From Streptomyces sp. TLI_105 (lineage in GTDB: Bacteria > Actinomycetota > Actinomycetes > Streptomycetales > Streptomycetaceae), in the NCBI RefSeq assembly GCF_900105415.1, contig NZ_FNSM01000001.1, positions 8,440,001-8,504,000 on the forward strand: 64,000 nt of DNA. Direction: 5' to 3'. The notes beneath the pieces are model-generated. The model worked only from the letters and a program-made list of their open reading frames with translations. It was not told where the DNA came from and searched no databases. This document shows positions 41,669 to 50,499 of this stretch, one piece after another. Position numbers and translations under genes: made by a program. The first letter of the stretch is position 1. Each line of letters starts with the position of its first letter.

Positions 41669-41818
41669 CGATCTGACCTCCTGCGGGGATGGCCCCCTCA
41701 TCCGGACCACGCCGCAGGGCGAAGAATGCTGCTCCCCGCACCGGCGGGGAGGGTTCCCGGACCTGGGTCACCGTGCCGTGCAGCGCGTTCTGCTCCCCGC
41801 TTGCGCGCTTGCCGGAGC
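41669..41818. CRISPR. Three-unit degenerate CRISPR-like array
   Basis: The middle unit (41730-41758) begins CTGCTCCCCGCACC and continues GGCGGGGAGGGTTCC, a type I-E-style repeat. A unit 61 nt upstream (41669-41697) keeps the right half (TGCGGGGATGGCCCC). A unit 60 nt downstream (41790-41818) keeps the left half (CTGCTCCCCGC). The intervals are 32 and 31 nt, as for spacers. Loss of the outer halves indicates decay. No cas genes occur in the window. Confidence 0.5.
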
Positions 41819-42268
41819 CGAACGGGTCTGCCCTGGCACCGTCGAGTACCTGGCTGCCCTGCCCGGCATCACCGTTGTCGACCTCGGCCTCTCCGCCGTA
41901 GCCCAGCAGGCCACCCGGGTCCAGGCGCATGCCCCGCCCACTGCGGACTGGCCAGAAGGCGCGATCGTCGTCACCATCCTCCCGGAGCGTCTGGAAGGGA
42001 GGATCTGTCCGCGTTCTGGACCTGACGCCGTGAGTGCCGCAGTAGCTGGCGCCGCGGAGGCCCGGGAGGAACACTTCCTGCCGGGCTAGAGGCTGGTGAC
42101 TCCTATGGGGGCACGATCGCCGGGCTGCCTTACCTTCTGGTGGTTGGTCCGGGCGGCCGTACCCCGCAGGTCGTCGATGCCGCCGGACTTCCGGCCGAGC
42201 GGCACGTTGACGTCGATGACGGTGTCGGGCACCTCGGATAGAACGGCCGAGCTACCGAGGGCCGGGGG
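41819..42268. other. Fragments only
   Basis: Two coding-like fragments in different frames: TVEYLAALPGITVVDLGLSA continuing VAQQATRVQAHAP (about 41840-41940), and GDSYGGTIAGLPYLLVVGPG then VVDAAGLPAERHVDVDDGVG ending at a stop near 42242. Neither has a plausible start or a family I recognise. Confidence 0.35.
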
Positions 42269-42685
42269 TCATGCGGGCAACCAGTGGGGCCACCAGACGG
42301 GAATGTTGTCAGAGGCGCAGGTGCCGTTTGTGTCGTTTCCTACTCCAAGTGGTGTGCCAAGCCAGGCGAAGTCGAGCAGCGTCAGGGTGGCGAGGGCGCC
42401 CACGAGGGTGACGCCAGGGATGAACCGCTGCAGTGCTTGGGGCGTGGTCCGGGGGAGCAGGGAGGCGGGTATCGCCCATGCTGCGAGTCCGGTGAAGGCT
42501 GCGGTGACGACGGTGAGGGGTGCCTCCCAGGTCCACCAGTCGAGCAAGCTGGGGTGTTCCCGGAGGATGACCGCGCATGTCCGGCGGGCGGCCCGGGAGA
42601 GTCCGTAGGCGCCGTATCCAGCCGTTGCTCCTGCGAGAAGTGTCAGGCATCCGGCTGCCCATGGCGGCTTGGGGCGTGTCTGCAT
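42269..42685 (-). CDS. Hypothetical membrane protein (138 aa)
   Basis: From ATG 42685 (MQTRPKPPWAAGCLTLLAGA...) the product has three hydrophobic segments: AAGCLTLLAGATAGYGAYGL (about 10-29), APLTVVTAAFTGLAAWAIPA (about 52-71) and FIPGVTLVGALATLTLLDFA (about 87-106), ending in a Trp-rich tail (DNIPVWWPHWLPA). The frame upstream of this ATG is antisense to the EF-hand gene. No family recognised. Confidence 0.6.
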   Translation of the reverse strand: MQTRPKPPWAAGCLTLLAGATAGYGAYGLSRAARRTCAVILREHPSLLDWWTWEAPLTVVTAAFTGLAAWAIPASLLPRTTPQALQRFIPGVTLVGALATLTLLDFAWLGTPLGVGNDTNGTCASDNIPVWWPHWLPA

Positions 42686-42836
42686 GTCTGTGACTGACGT
42701 GGCACCCACGGAGAAGGTTCCACTCCGCGGGGCCGCAGATGCAGGGCGTTTCCTTCCGGCCGGTTCCTCGTTGCCCCGCGTGGCAGGGCGCGCTTCCGTG
42801 TCCTGTTCTCGGCGCACGAACCTGCGAGGAGCGGTG

Positions 42837-43406
42837 ATGGTCAACCAGGACTTTCTGACAGCGAAGATCGAGCAGGGCTTCGACCAGCTCGACGTGAACG
42901 GCAACGGTGTACTGACCGAGGACGACCACGTGGAGATGGGCCGCCGGGTGGCGTCCTTTCTCGGGCATGCCGAGGATTCCCCGGAGGCAGAACGGATCAT
43001 CGGTGCCTACACGGCCATCTGGCGGGAGGTACATCTGCCGTTCCTCCCGGCCGACAGCCAGGGAATCCCGAAGGACCAGTTCGTCGCCTCGACCCGTACG
43101 CTGGCTCAGAACCCCCAGGCTGCCAGGGCCGTTCTCGGCAGGATCGCCGAAATCTACCTGCAGATCGCCGACATCGATCAGGACGGCCGGATCAGCCCCG
43201 CCGAGTTCCTTCTCTTCCAGCGCGGACACTTCCCGGAACTCACCGAAGAGAGTGCGGCCGAGGCGTTCAGCCACCTCGACACCGACGGCGACGGCATGCT
43301 GTCACCTGCCGAGTTCACCAACGCGATCATCGAGTTCTGGACCAGCCCGGACCCCGACGCCACCGGCAACTGGTGGATGGGACGCCCCACCTTCTCTCCG
43401 GCTTGA
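42837..43406 (+). CDS. EF-hand calcium-binding protein (calerythrin-like)
   Basis: A 189-aa protein from ATG 42837, with GAGGAG 6 nt upstream. Canonical EF loops are at residues 19-30 (DVNGNGVLTEDD), 112-123 (DIDQDGRISPAE) and 148-159 (DTDGDGMLSPAE). The second hand (about 71-82) is degenerate. Length and spacing match calerythrin, the four-EF-hand intracellular calcium buffer or sensor of actinomycetes. No export signal. It is divergent from the membrane protein at 42685, but a functional link is not shown. Confidence 0.92.
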   Translation: MVNQDFLTAKIEQGFDQLDVNGNGVLTEDDHVEMGRRVASFLGHAEDSPEAERIIGAYTAIWREVHLPFLPADSQGIPKDQFVASTRTLAQNPQAARAVLGRIAEIYLQIADIDQDGRISPAEFLLFQRGHFPELTEESAAEAFSHLDTDGDGMLSPAEFTNAIIEFWTSPDPDATGNWWMGRPTFSPA

Positions 43407-43730
43407 CCCCCAGGCGCAAAACACCCGGCCGTCGCCCAGCAGGACCCCTGGGACCATGCCCAGCACGCGGCCAGCCCCGTCGGCCGGCCCGACGGCGCGT
43501 CATCGCCTCCGCCGCCCCGGGGTGCTGGAGGGCGAGTCCAGCCGCGCCCTCACACCGTGAGCGCTGCGGCCGCCGGCACCACGACGGCAACGACGCCGAT
43601 CAGCCTGTTCGAAATGGAAGCCCCGGGGGCTTGCCTACACTGCCAGACAACGGAAGTCATCGCCGCCAGCCCATCACCATGGACGCGGGGGCTGGGCCGT
43701 TTCTTTCAGATCATCGGATCGTTGGTCTGG

Positions 43731-44345
43731 TGTGTCTTTGCCGGATGCCCAGGGGCACGCATCGAGCCGTTGCTGCCGGACCGGACGCCTCGGCGGGGTG
43801 GTCGATGGCGTGATCACCGGCAGGTGATCGACGCGATCGCGTTCACGTACCGCACCGGGAGACCCTGGATGGACCTGCCCGAGCACTTCGGCTTGTGAAG
43901 GGCGCCCACAACCGGCTGCGGAAGCGGGCCGCCGACGGCACCTGGGAGAAGGTCTTCACCGCCCTGCCCGTCCAGGCCGACACCGAAGGCGACGTCGACC
44001 GGGTCGTCGCGGTCGACTCCGTCATCGTCTGGGCTCATCAGCACACCGCCGGGGCCCGTCAAAACGGGCCCCGGCCAGACAGGTGACACACCCGCGCTCC
44101 CCAGGTCATGGCCCGCCTGCGGGTGCCCCGGCCGGTCGGCCGGCCAGGACCACGCCGGACGTGATCCTGGCCGACAAGGCCTACTCGTCCGGCGCGATCC
44201 GCTCTCATCTCCTGCGGTGCGGGATCCGAGCGGTGATCCCGCAGCCCGCCGACCTTCGACCGCGACGCCTACAAGCAGCGCAACACGGTCGAGCGCTGCA
44301 TCAACAAGCTCAAGCAGTGGCGCGGCCTGGCCACCCGCTATGACT
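43731..44345 (+). pseudogene. IS5-family transposase relic with internal deletions
   Basis: Pieces in order: RIEPLLPDRTPRRGGRWRDH with RQVIDAIAFTYRTGRPWMDL, then KGAHNRLRKRAADGTWEKVF, VVAVDSVIVWAHQHTAGARQ (first Asp), TPDVILADKAYSSGAIRSHL (second Asp) and YKQRNTVERCINKLKQWRGL (Glu). Compared with the family, the stretch between the first and second Asp and the loop before the Glu motif are missing, and the frame changes at least three times. Inactive. Confidence 0.78.
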
Positions 44346-44928
44346 GTGTCGAGATCGGCCGCGCCGCGTGGGCGGCGATCAGCACGTTCAACCCTGCCCG
44401 GTTCACCGACCGCAACCTCGACGCCTTCACCGCCCGTGTGGTCGACCTGGCCCGCAAGCAGCCGACGCGCCGCCAGACCCGCATCCGCAAGGAGCTCGTC
44501 GTGCTCCTGGGCGAGCGGCCGATGCGGATGGCCCAGGAGCTTGATGACACCAACCCGGCCGTCACCTCGATGGTCACGGCCGGCGACCAGGTGATTGTCC
44601 CGAAGGCGTCGGACGCGGCCCGGGGCTGGTTCACCACGGACGTCAACGCCGACGGGAAGCCGATGCACGACTCGACGTTCAGCGTCTCGGAGCTGAGGGC
44701 CCGCCCTCCTGGCGGAAGACCGGGGCAGCGGAGCAGCTGCACGCCGCGCTCCTGGAAGGCCGACCCGAGGTCCTGGGCGTGCTCTTCGTCGACTCCGGCC
44801 GCCCCGAGGTCCAGGCGCTGTGTGAGGCGTGGGGCTGCCGGCGGGTCGGTCGCCGGCAGCCGTTTCCCGACTCGCCGAACTTCCTGGTGATGCTCCACGG
44901 CCTGCCTGAAGACCGACCCACTGGCTGA
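44346..44928 (+). pseudogene. Unidentified gene remn. plus acetyltransferase tail
   Basis: Immediately after the IS5 relic one frame reads ISTFNPARFTDRNLDAFTAR, then KQPTRRQTRIRKELVVLLGE and AGDQVIVPKASDAARGWFTT, clearly coding but with no start and no family known to me. It breaks near 44700. Another frame then gives LEGRPEVLGVLFVDSGRPEV and QALCEAWGCRRVGRRQPFPD, resembling the C-terminus of a GNAT acetyltransferase, with a stop at 44928. Confidence 0.45.
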
Positions 44929-45038
44929 GCCGACGCCAGGGCTACCGCGAGGCGGAGCGTGGCAGGGGGTGGCGGACGACGCTGCGGAGAGTCCGGCCCT
45001 CGTGGTCCCGTTCGCCCTCTTCGCGCGCGGTCAGGGCG

Positions 45039-45962
45039 TCAGCCCTGGGGCACCGCGACGTACGCCTCCTTGGGCGTGGTGGTCGGCGTGTAACGGGAGG
45101 CGGTGGGCGCGGTCGGGATCAGATCCCGGTGGATCACCTTGGCCACGGCCTGGATCGTGTTCACGCCGTAGTTCATCGTGCTGTTGCCGTCGGTGAGCAC
45201 GGAGATGGTGTAGTCGTGGCCACCGCCCTGGAACGTGCCGACGCTGTGCACGCGCCAGCCGCGCGTGGCGCGCTGCAGCCAGCCGTTCTTGACGTGCACG
45301 GAGACGGTGGAGGGCGCGCCGGCCGGGGTCCCCCACCTCTGCGAGGTGATGACGTTCCCCATGAGCTTGAGGATGTAGGTGCGGGAGTTGTCACTCAGGA
45401 CGGTGTTCTTGGCGGTGATCAGCGAGAGCAGCCGCTGCTCGTCGGTGACGTTGATCCGGGTGAGACCCCAGTAGCCGCCGGACCCCGGCACCGTCCGCGT
45501 CATGCCGGCAGCGGCCAGGAAACCCTTCACCTTGGTGATGCCGAGCTGGTTCCACAGGGAGGTGGTGGCCGCGTTGTCGGACTTGGTGATCATGGCGGTC
45601 GCGAGGCTGGACTCGCGTGAGGTCAGATACCGATTGGTCTTCTTGGCGTCCCAGAGGAGCGTGGCGAGGACGGTCACCTTCACCACGCTGGCCGAGTCGT
45701 ACGAGGTCGTGGCGCGCAGGGTGCAGGTGGTGTTCGTGGTGCGGTCGCGCAGGCCGACGGCGACGGTACCGGTGCGCGTGGCGAGGGCGGCGGTGATGTC
45801 CCTCTGAAGCTTGGCGGCGAGCCCGGCCTTGCCGGACGTGCAGCTGACCTGCGGCGCGGTAGCGGCGGAAGCAGGCGCCGCGCCCGCGACGACGGGCACG
45901 AGCATCCCGGCGGCAGCCACGGCCGGAAGCACGCGGGCACGCAGGGATATGTGGTGAGTCAT
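45039..45962 (-). CDS. Secreted serine hydrolase, class A beta-lactamase fold
   Basis: A 307-aa exported protein; the ATG at 45962 follows GGGGGA by 6 nt and opens a signal peptide ending near PASAA. The penicilloyl-serine-transferase motifs are visible: SVVK (Ser and Lys, in YDSASVVKVTVLATLLWDAK), SDN (in ITKSDNAATTSLWNQLG) and KNG (in VHVKNGWLQRATRGWRVHSV). The class A omega-loop Glu motif is not evident, so activity on beta-lactams is doubtful. Streptomyces has several such beta-lactamase-like secreted proteins of unknown substrate. Confidence 0.85.
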   Translation of the reverse strand: MTHHISLRARVLPAVAAAGMLVPVVAGAAPASAATAPQVSCTSGKAGLAAKLQRDITAALATRTGTVAVGLRDRTTNTTCTLRATTSYDSASVVKVTVLATLLWDAKKTNRYLTSRESSLATAMITKSDNAATTSLWNQLGITKVKGFLAAAGMTRTVPGSGGYWGLTRINVTDEQRLLSLITAKNTVLSDNSRTYILKLMGNVITSQRWGTPAGAPSTVSVHVKNGWLQRATRGWRVHSVGTFQGGGHDYTISVLTDGNSTMNYGVNTIQAVAKVIHRDLIPTAPTASRYTPTTTPKEAYVAVPQG

Positions 45963-46265
45963 GTGGGTCCCCCCTGGAAACGAAACGAACACGCCTGCGG
46001 CGCACTCGCCTTATATGACTCCTGAGCGCACGGATGGTTGTACGAATCCGGGCGAGAGTTTGCTCACTGGTGGGCGGACCCTCGGAATGCGCCACATCGT
46101 TACGAGGCGATCACGTAGCCCTCGGTGGGGGGCCTGGCGCTGGTGGGCTCGGCGCCAGGCCCCTTCCACTGCAGCACCTCTGCCTCGCTGGTCACACCAC
46201 ATGCGCGGATGTGAAGTGGGCGAGGAATTCCGCGGTGCACCCCCGGTCTCCGGCGAGCACGCCAC

Positions 46266-46517
46266 TCAGGGTGGAGCGGGGGAGGAAGCTACCGCCGCCT
46301 GCGGATACAGCCGCCCTTTCCGCCAAGGCGCGGAGCGTGGGCCGGCCGAGAGACGCAGTTCCCGCATGGCCAAGAGGAGCTCGGCCGGTTCGCTGATGTG
46401 GGCGACGGCGGGGGCCTTGCGGCGGCGGACCTCGACCTCGTGGACGGTGACCTCGGCCCGTGCCGCCTTGGTCCACAGCTTCCGTGCCGCGGGAGGGGAT
46501 CCGCCGCAGAGCTGCAC
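46266..46517 (-). pseudogene. Hypothetical fragment truncated by an IS5-derived MITE
   Basis: The minus-strand frame reads ARKLWTKAARAEVTVHEVEV, then PAVAHISEPAELLLAMRELR, which is coding-like. It begins 4 bp from the terminal repeat of the 240-bp element at 46521, so the start of the gene has probably been lost. Family unknown. The preceding 300 bp (45963-46265) hold nothing I can identify. Confidence 0.35.
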
Positions 46518-46520
46518 GTA

Positions 46521-46760
46521 GGGACTGTTTCTCGGATCTCCTGACGGAGGCGGGGTGTTGTGGTCAGGCTGGCTGTATGGGCCGTGGGGATCTGACCAAT
46601 GCGGAGTGGGATCGGCTGGAGTCGTTCCTGCCCCCTGGTGGCATACGCGGGGGCCGGTGGAGTGACCACCGGCGGGTGATCAACGGGGTGCTCTATCGCG
46701 TTAGCGTCACCCTCGCAGCCCTCATCATCTGGCTCCGAACGTGATCCAAGAAACAGTCCC
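46521..46760 (+). mobile_element. IS5-derived MITE (240 bp)
   Basis: GGGACTGTTTCTCGGATC at the left and its inverse with one mismatch at the right bound the element. Inside, ATG 46576 starts an IS5 transposase N-terminus (GRGDLTNAEWDRLESFLPPG, then GGRWSDHRRVINGVLYRV) that jumps directly to the family C-terminus (LAALIIWLR). The central catalytic region is deleted, so movement would need a transposase in trans. Confidence 0.72.
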
Positions 46761-46875
46761 TGATGCTCCAGCCTTAGATCGTGATCTTGCTGGTGTGGGA
46801 CGCCGCGGAGATGGCCAGCGTTGATCATCTGGACGAGATCGCCCACACCATCGGTGGCATCCGTCCCTTGCCCGC

Positions 46876-47280
46876 TTACTCCAGTCCACCGAGGCGGAGG
46901 GCATCCTTCATCTCGCTGAGCTTCGCGGCTGCCGTCGCGGTCCACTCCTGCGGCTGTCCAGCAACACGGAGGGCGTCCTCAATCTCCCCGAGCTTCACGG
47001 AGGACAGCACTCCTGCCCGCTCGACCAGGTCGTCCTGGGACACGATGGTCAGCCACGTGCAAGGAGTGAAGCCTGGACGCGGGAACGCGAACCGCAGCAC
47101 GCCTTCAAAGGGCAGTCCTTCCGTGGCGCCCACGGCCACTTCGATGCCCAGACCGCTGATGTCGACGCCCGCCGGAGCGACGACCTGCATCGCCCGGAGC
47201 CCAGGCGCCTCGTCCCCCGGCAGCAGCACGACCGGCCGTCGCTCATCAAACTCGACCCACCAGACTTCGCCGTGTTGCAT
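46876..47280 (-). CDS. MazF/PemK-like toxin-fold protein
   Basis: A 134-aa protein; AGGAGG lies 4 nt before ATG 47280. The N-terminus MQHGEVWWVEFDERRPVVLL is the standard MazF/PemK opening strand (GEVWWV, RPVV), and TIVSQDDLVERAGVLSSVKL corresponds to the domain end. A C-terminal extension of about 40 residues (LGEIEDALRVAGQPQEWTAT) is unusual. MazF toxins are mRNA endonucleases. No antitoxin gene is adjacent. The gene lies between the 24-bp terminal repeats of the IS701-type unit. Confidence 0.72.
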   Translation of the reverse strand: MQHGEVWWVEFDERRPVVLLPGDEAPGLRAMQVVAPAGVDISGLGIEVAVGATEGLPFEGVLRFAFPRPGFTPCTWLTIVSQDDLVERAGVLSSVKLGEIEDALRVAGQPQEWTATAAAKLSEMKDALRLGGLE

Positions 47281-47350
47281 ATGTCCTCCTGGCACGATCT
47301 GCGGTGAGGGCGCTGTGAAAACGGGTGCGGCCACGGTTGATCATCGGTGT

Positions 47351-48687
47351 GTGAAGACTGAAGATCATTCGGTGGCCGCAGGTCACAGCGTAGACCGTGC
47401 CCGGTGGCAGGAGTCATTCGAGGGCCTGATGCATCGGATCGCGGGCCGCTTCGCGCGGGTTGAACCCCGGCGCCGGGTGCAGGACTTGGTCCTTGGGCTG
47501 CTCTCGGACCTGCCGCGCAAGAACTGCTGGACCATAGCCGAGCACATCGGGGACACCACCCGGACGGGCTGCAGCACCTGCTCGGGCGGGCCAAGTGGGA
47601 CGCCGACCTGGTCCGCGACGACCTGCGCGGCTACGTGCTGGAGCATCTGGCGGACGAGCAGGCCGTGCTCGTGGTGGACGAGACCGGCGACCTGAAGAAG
47701 GGCACGCACACGGTCGGCGTCCAACGCCAGTACACCGGCACCGCCGGCAGGATCGAGAACGCCCAGGTCGCCGTCTACCTCACCTACACCTCCCGGCACG
47801 GGCACGCAGGTATCGACCGTGCCCTGTACCTGCCCAAGTCCTGGACCGGCGACGTCGAACGCCGCGAGCAGGCCGCCGTCCCGGACGAGGTGGGCTTCAC
47901 CACCAAGCCCCAGCTCGCCCAGCAGATGATCGAACGCGCCCTGGACGCCGGGACGTCGGCCGCATGGGCAGCCGACGACGAGGTCTACGGCGACAACCCG
48001 AAACTTCGAGCCGCCCTGGAGACACGCGAACTGGGCTACGTGCTCGCGGTCTCGTGCCCCAACCGCGTCCCCACCCCGGCCGGCCCGCAGCGCGCCGACC
48101 ACCTGGCCAGGAAGATACCGCGCCGCGCCTGGCAGAAGCTGTCCGCCGGACGCGGCGCGAAGGACCACCGCTGGTACGACTGGGCGCTGGTCGCCATCGC
48201 CACAGGCCAGTCGGCCGGACACCAGCACCTGCTGATCCGCCGCAACCGCACCACCGGGCAGCTGGCCTACTACCGCTGCTATTCGCCCCGCCCGGTCCCG
48301 CTCAGCACCCTCGTCACGGTCGCGGGCAGTCGCTGGACAGTGGAGGAGATGTTCCAAAGTTCCAAGGGACTGGCGGGACTTGACGAACATCAGGTGCGAC
48401 GCTGGGACTCCTGGTACCGCTGGGTCACCCTCGCCCGGCTCGCCCACGCCTTCCTCGCCGTCACCACGGCCCTCGAACGCCGCGCGCAGGCCCCACCCGA
48501 AGACGGGACCAGCCCCGACGGACTGATCCCCCTCACCTGTAACGAGATCCAGCGCCTGTTCATCGCCCTGATCGTTCAACCAGTCCGTGACACCGCCCAC
48601 CGACTGCGCTGGTCAACCTGGCGCCGACGCCACCAGGCCCGCACCCGCCACAGTCACTACCGCCGCCAAGCCATCCTTCACCCATGA
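47351..48687 (+). pseudogene. IS701-family transposase with one frameshift
   Basis: The GTG at 47351 opens VKTEDHSVAAGHSVDRARWQ and LPRKNCWTIAEHIGDTT. Near 47560 one C appears to be missing from a C run (ACCACC-CGGACGGG), and the protein continues in another frame: LADEQAVLVVDETGDLKKGT (first Asp), AWAADDEVYGDNPKLRAALE (second Asp) and GSRWTVEEMFQSSKGLAGLD (Glu), ending QAILHP. Repairing that one base would restore a normal IS701 transposase of about 445 aa. Confidence 0.8.
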
Positions 48688-48711
48688 AGATCACGATCTA
48701 CGGCTGGAGTA

Positions 48712-49767
48712 CTAACGAGCTCGTGCATGGTTGGCGGTGGGACGTCGAAAGGTGCAGTTCGGCCCGGTGGTCACTGTGGCTGGCCGGGCCCGAGGGTGGC
48801 GGCCTGCGGGTGTGAGAGCAGTCCGGCGACGGCCTGGATCGTGTCGCTCATGTGCTCGCGCCGGCCGTGGTGGCGGGCGAGTGCTCGCCAGTTCTTGAGG
48901 TGTGCGATGCCGTGCTCGACGCGGATACGGCGTGAGGAGTGCGCCTTGCGCTGGCGTTCATAGATCTCCTCGTACCAGTCCGGCGGGTTCTTCTTGAACT
49001 TGCGGTGCGGTGGGGTCACCACTTGGCCGCCGGTCTGGGCGCCCAGGCCCTGGTAGCCGACGTCGGCAAGGATTTCCACGAAAGGGCCGTCGGCCAGGTG
49101 CTTGACCAGGCCTGACTGGCGGGCGTGGGTGATGTCGGCACAGCTTGCCGGCCGGGCCGGACTGCAGAACAGGAGCCTGCCGGTGGCGTCGGTGAGGACC
49201 ATGGCCTTGACGGCGTCCTGCTTGTTCTTGCCGGAGATGAACCTGTCCCGGTCCTTGTGGCCGGCGGCGGGTCTGCGGACCCGGATCTCGGTGCCGTCGA
49301 TGATCCCGGTCTGCCCGCTGGCCCTGAGGTGGTCGATGACCTCGGCGAGGGTGCGGAGCCGGACGCCGACCGCGACGGTGCAGCCTCGCTCGGCGAGCAG
49401 CAGCCGCACCTCGCCGATCGCCCGGGTGATGGTGGAACGGTCCACGTCGAACCAGCAGGCCGGCACGTCGTGAGTGGCCCCGTGACGGAGGTGGACGAGT
49501 GTGGCCAGGAGCCGGTCGACGAAGACCAGCAGGTGCTTCGCACCGGCGCCGACGGCCCGCTTCCGCGGCCTGGACTCCAGTCTCGCCTGATGCCGCCCGT
49601 GCCACAACGGACCGACCGCGGCGACGAGTTCGGCAATCACATCGGCCGACAGTCCTGTGATCCTCCGATCACTGATGATCGCTGCACGGGACCCGTTCCT
49701 CACCACGCGAACATGATCAGGCATCGAGAACCAGCGCCGCACCGCCAACCATGCACGAGCTCGTTAG
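48712..49767 (-). mobile_element. Intact IS5-family element (1056 bp)
   Basis: Perfect 28-bp inverted repeats (starting CTAACGAGCTCGTGCATGG) at 48712-48739 and 49740-49767. It begins at the base after the IS701-type unit ends. Its far side cuts an ISL3 transposase gene. Confidence 0.88.
48771..49724 (-). CDS. IS5-family (DDE_Tnp_4-type) transposase, full length
   Basis: A 317-aa enzyme in one frame. The N-terminal DNA-binding part has RITGLSADVIAELVAAVGPL and WFDVDRSTITRAIGEVRLLL. The catalytic acids are in TGIIDGTEIRVRRP (Asp), FVEILADVGYQGLGAQ (Asp) and RRIRVEHGIAHLKNW (Glu). The start at ATG 49724 (MPDHVRVVRNGSRA) is preferred to 49748, which lies inside the terminal repeat. Nothing indicates inactivation. 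Confidence 0.9.
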   Translation of the reverse strand: MPDHVRVVRNGSRAAIISDRRITGLSADVIAELVAAVGPLWHGRHQARLESRPRKRAVGAGAKHLLVFVDRLLATLVHLRHGATHDVPACWFDVDRSTITRAIGEVRLLLAERGCTVAVGVRLRTLAEVIDHLRASGQTGIIDGTEIRVRRPAAGHKDRDRFISGKNKQDAVKAMVLTDATGRLLFCSPARPASCADITHARQSGLVKHLADGPFVEILADVGYQGLGAQTGGQVVTPPHRKFKKNPPDWYEEIYERQRKAHSSRRIRVEHGIAHLKNWRALARHHGRREHMSDTIQAVAGLLSHPQAATLGPGQPQ

Positions 49768-49777
49768 AGGAGTCGCG

Positions 49778-50347
49778 TCACTGGCCTTCTGAATCGTCTT
49801 CGATACGCTCAAGGTTGGACCAGAGCGGATCCATATGTTCGCGCAGCCGGCCCGCCAGGGTGGCGGCGTCCCGGCCGGTCAGCAGGTCAAGAGGCTGGCT
49901 GGCCTCACAGTCAATGAGGACGGTCCCGTAGTGATGCCCGCGGCGGGTGGCGAAGTCATCGACCCCCAGCACTTTCGGGACGGCCCAGGCGGGATCGGGC
50001 AGGGCCATGATCGCCCGCAGGAGCGTTGTCCGGCTCACCTTGATGTGCAGGGCGGCTGCCAGACGGGCACCGGCACGGCCGGCGAGCGCCACGGCAACCG
50101 CCTCCAAGAGACGTCGGGAGGAGGGTGTTCGACGTCCGTAGCGAATGGTCAGTCCTTCGACCTGTTCGGCGAACGTACGGCGCGTGCAAGCAGAGTTCTC
50201 GCAGTACAGACGTCGCACCGTCAGTTCGATCACGACTGGCCGATCACCGACTGGCCTGTCCTCAAGGCGCCTTGCGTACATGCTGTGGACTCGATGTTGC
50301 CCCGGCGACCAAGACCAACCGATCGACACCACGAACCGCCTCATCAC
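49778..50347 (-). pseudogene. ISL3-family transposase fragment
   Basis: The frame reads [60 protein letters not shown] and [20 protein letters not shown], the zinc-ribbon to first-Asp region of ISL3 enzymes. The C-terminal half is cut off where the IS5 element inserted, and the first CxxC of the ribbon is missing at the N-terminus. Confidence 0.75.
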
Positions 50348-50499
50348 TGGTGTCTGACGATGTCACCCACCTGCCTGCTACCTGTCCGGAGAACCGCCGC
50401 GATGGGCCCCGACCGCTCGTGCCGGCGCCCGTCGCGCTTCACTCCGCCCCCGGCTCCACCGCTGGGGTTGAGAAACAGGCACTGAAGCCCTCGGTCCGG

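Larger units (their letters stand above)
46764..48711 (+). mobile_element. IS701-type unit with a passenger MazF-like gene
   Basis: Terminal repeats at 46764-46787 and 48688-48711 match at 22 of 24 positions (CTCCAGCC...TAGATCGTGATCT). Inside are a MazF-like gene (minus) and an IS701 transposase (plus). Flanks CTGA and CTAA fit the YTAR-type target of IS701 with one mismatch. The left repeat could instead belong to an older copy. Confidence 0.55.
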
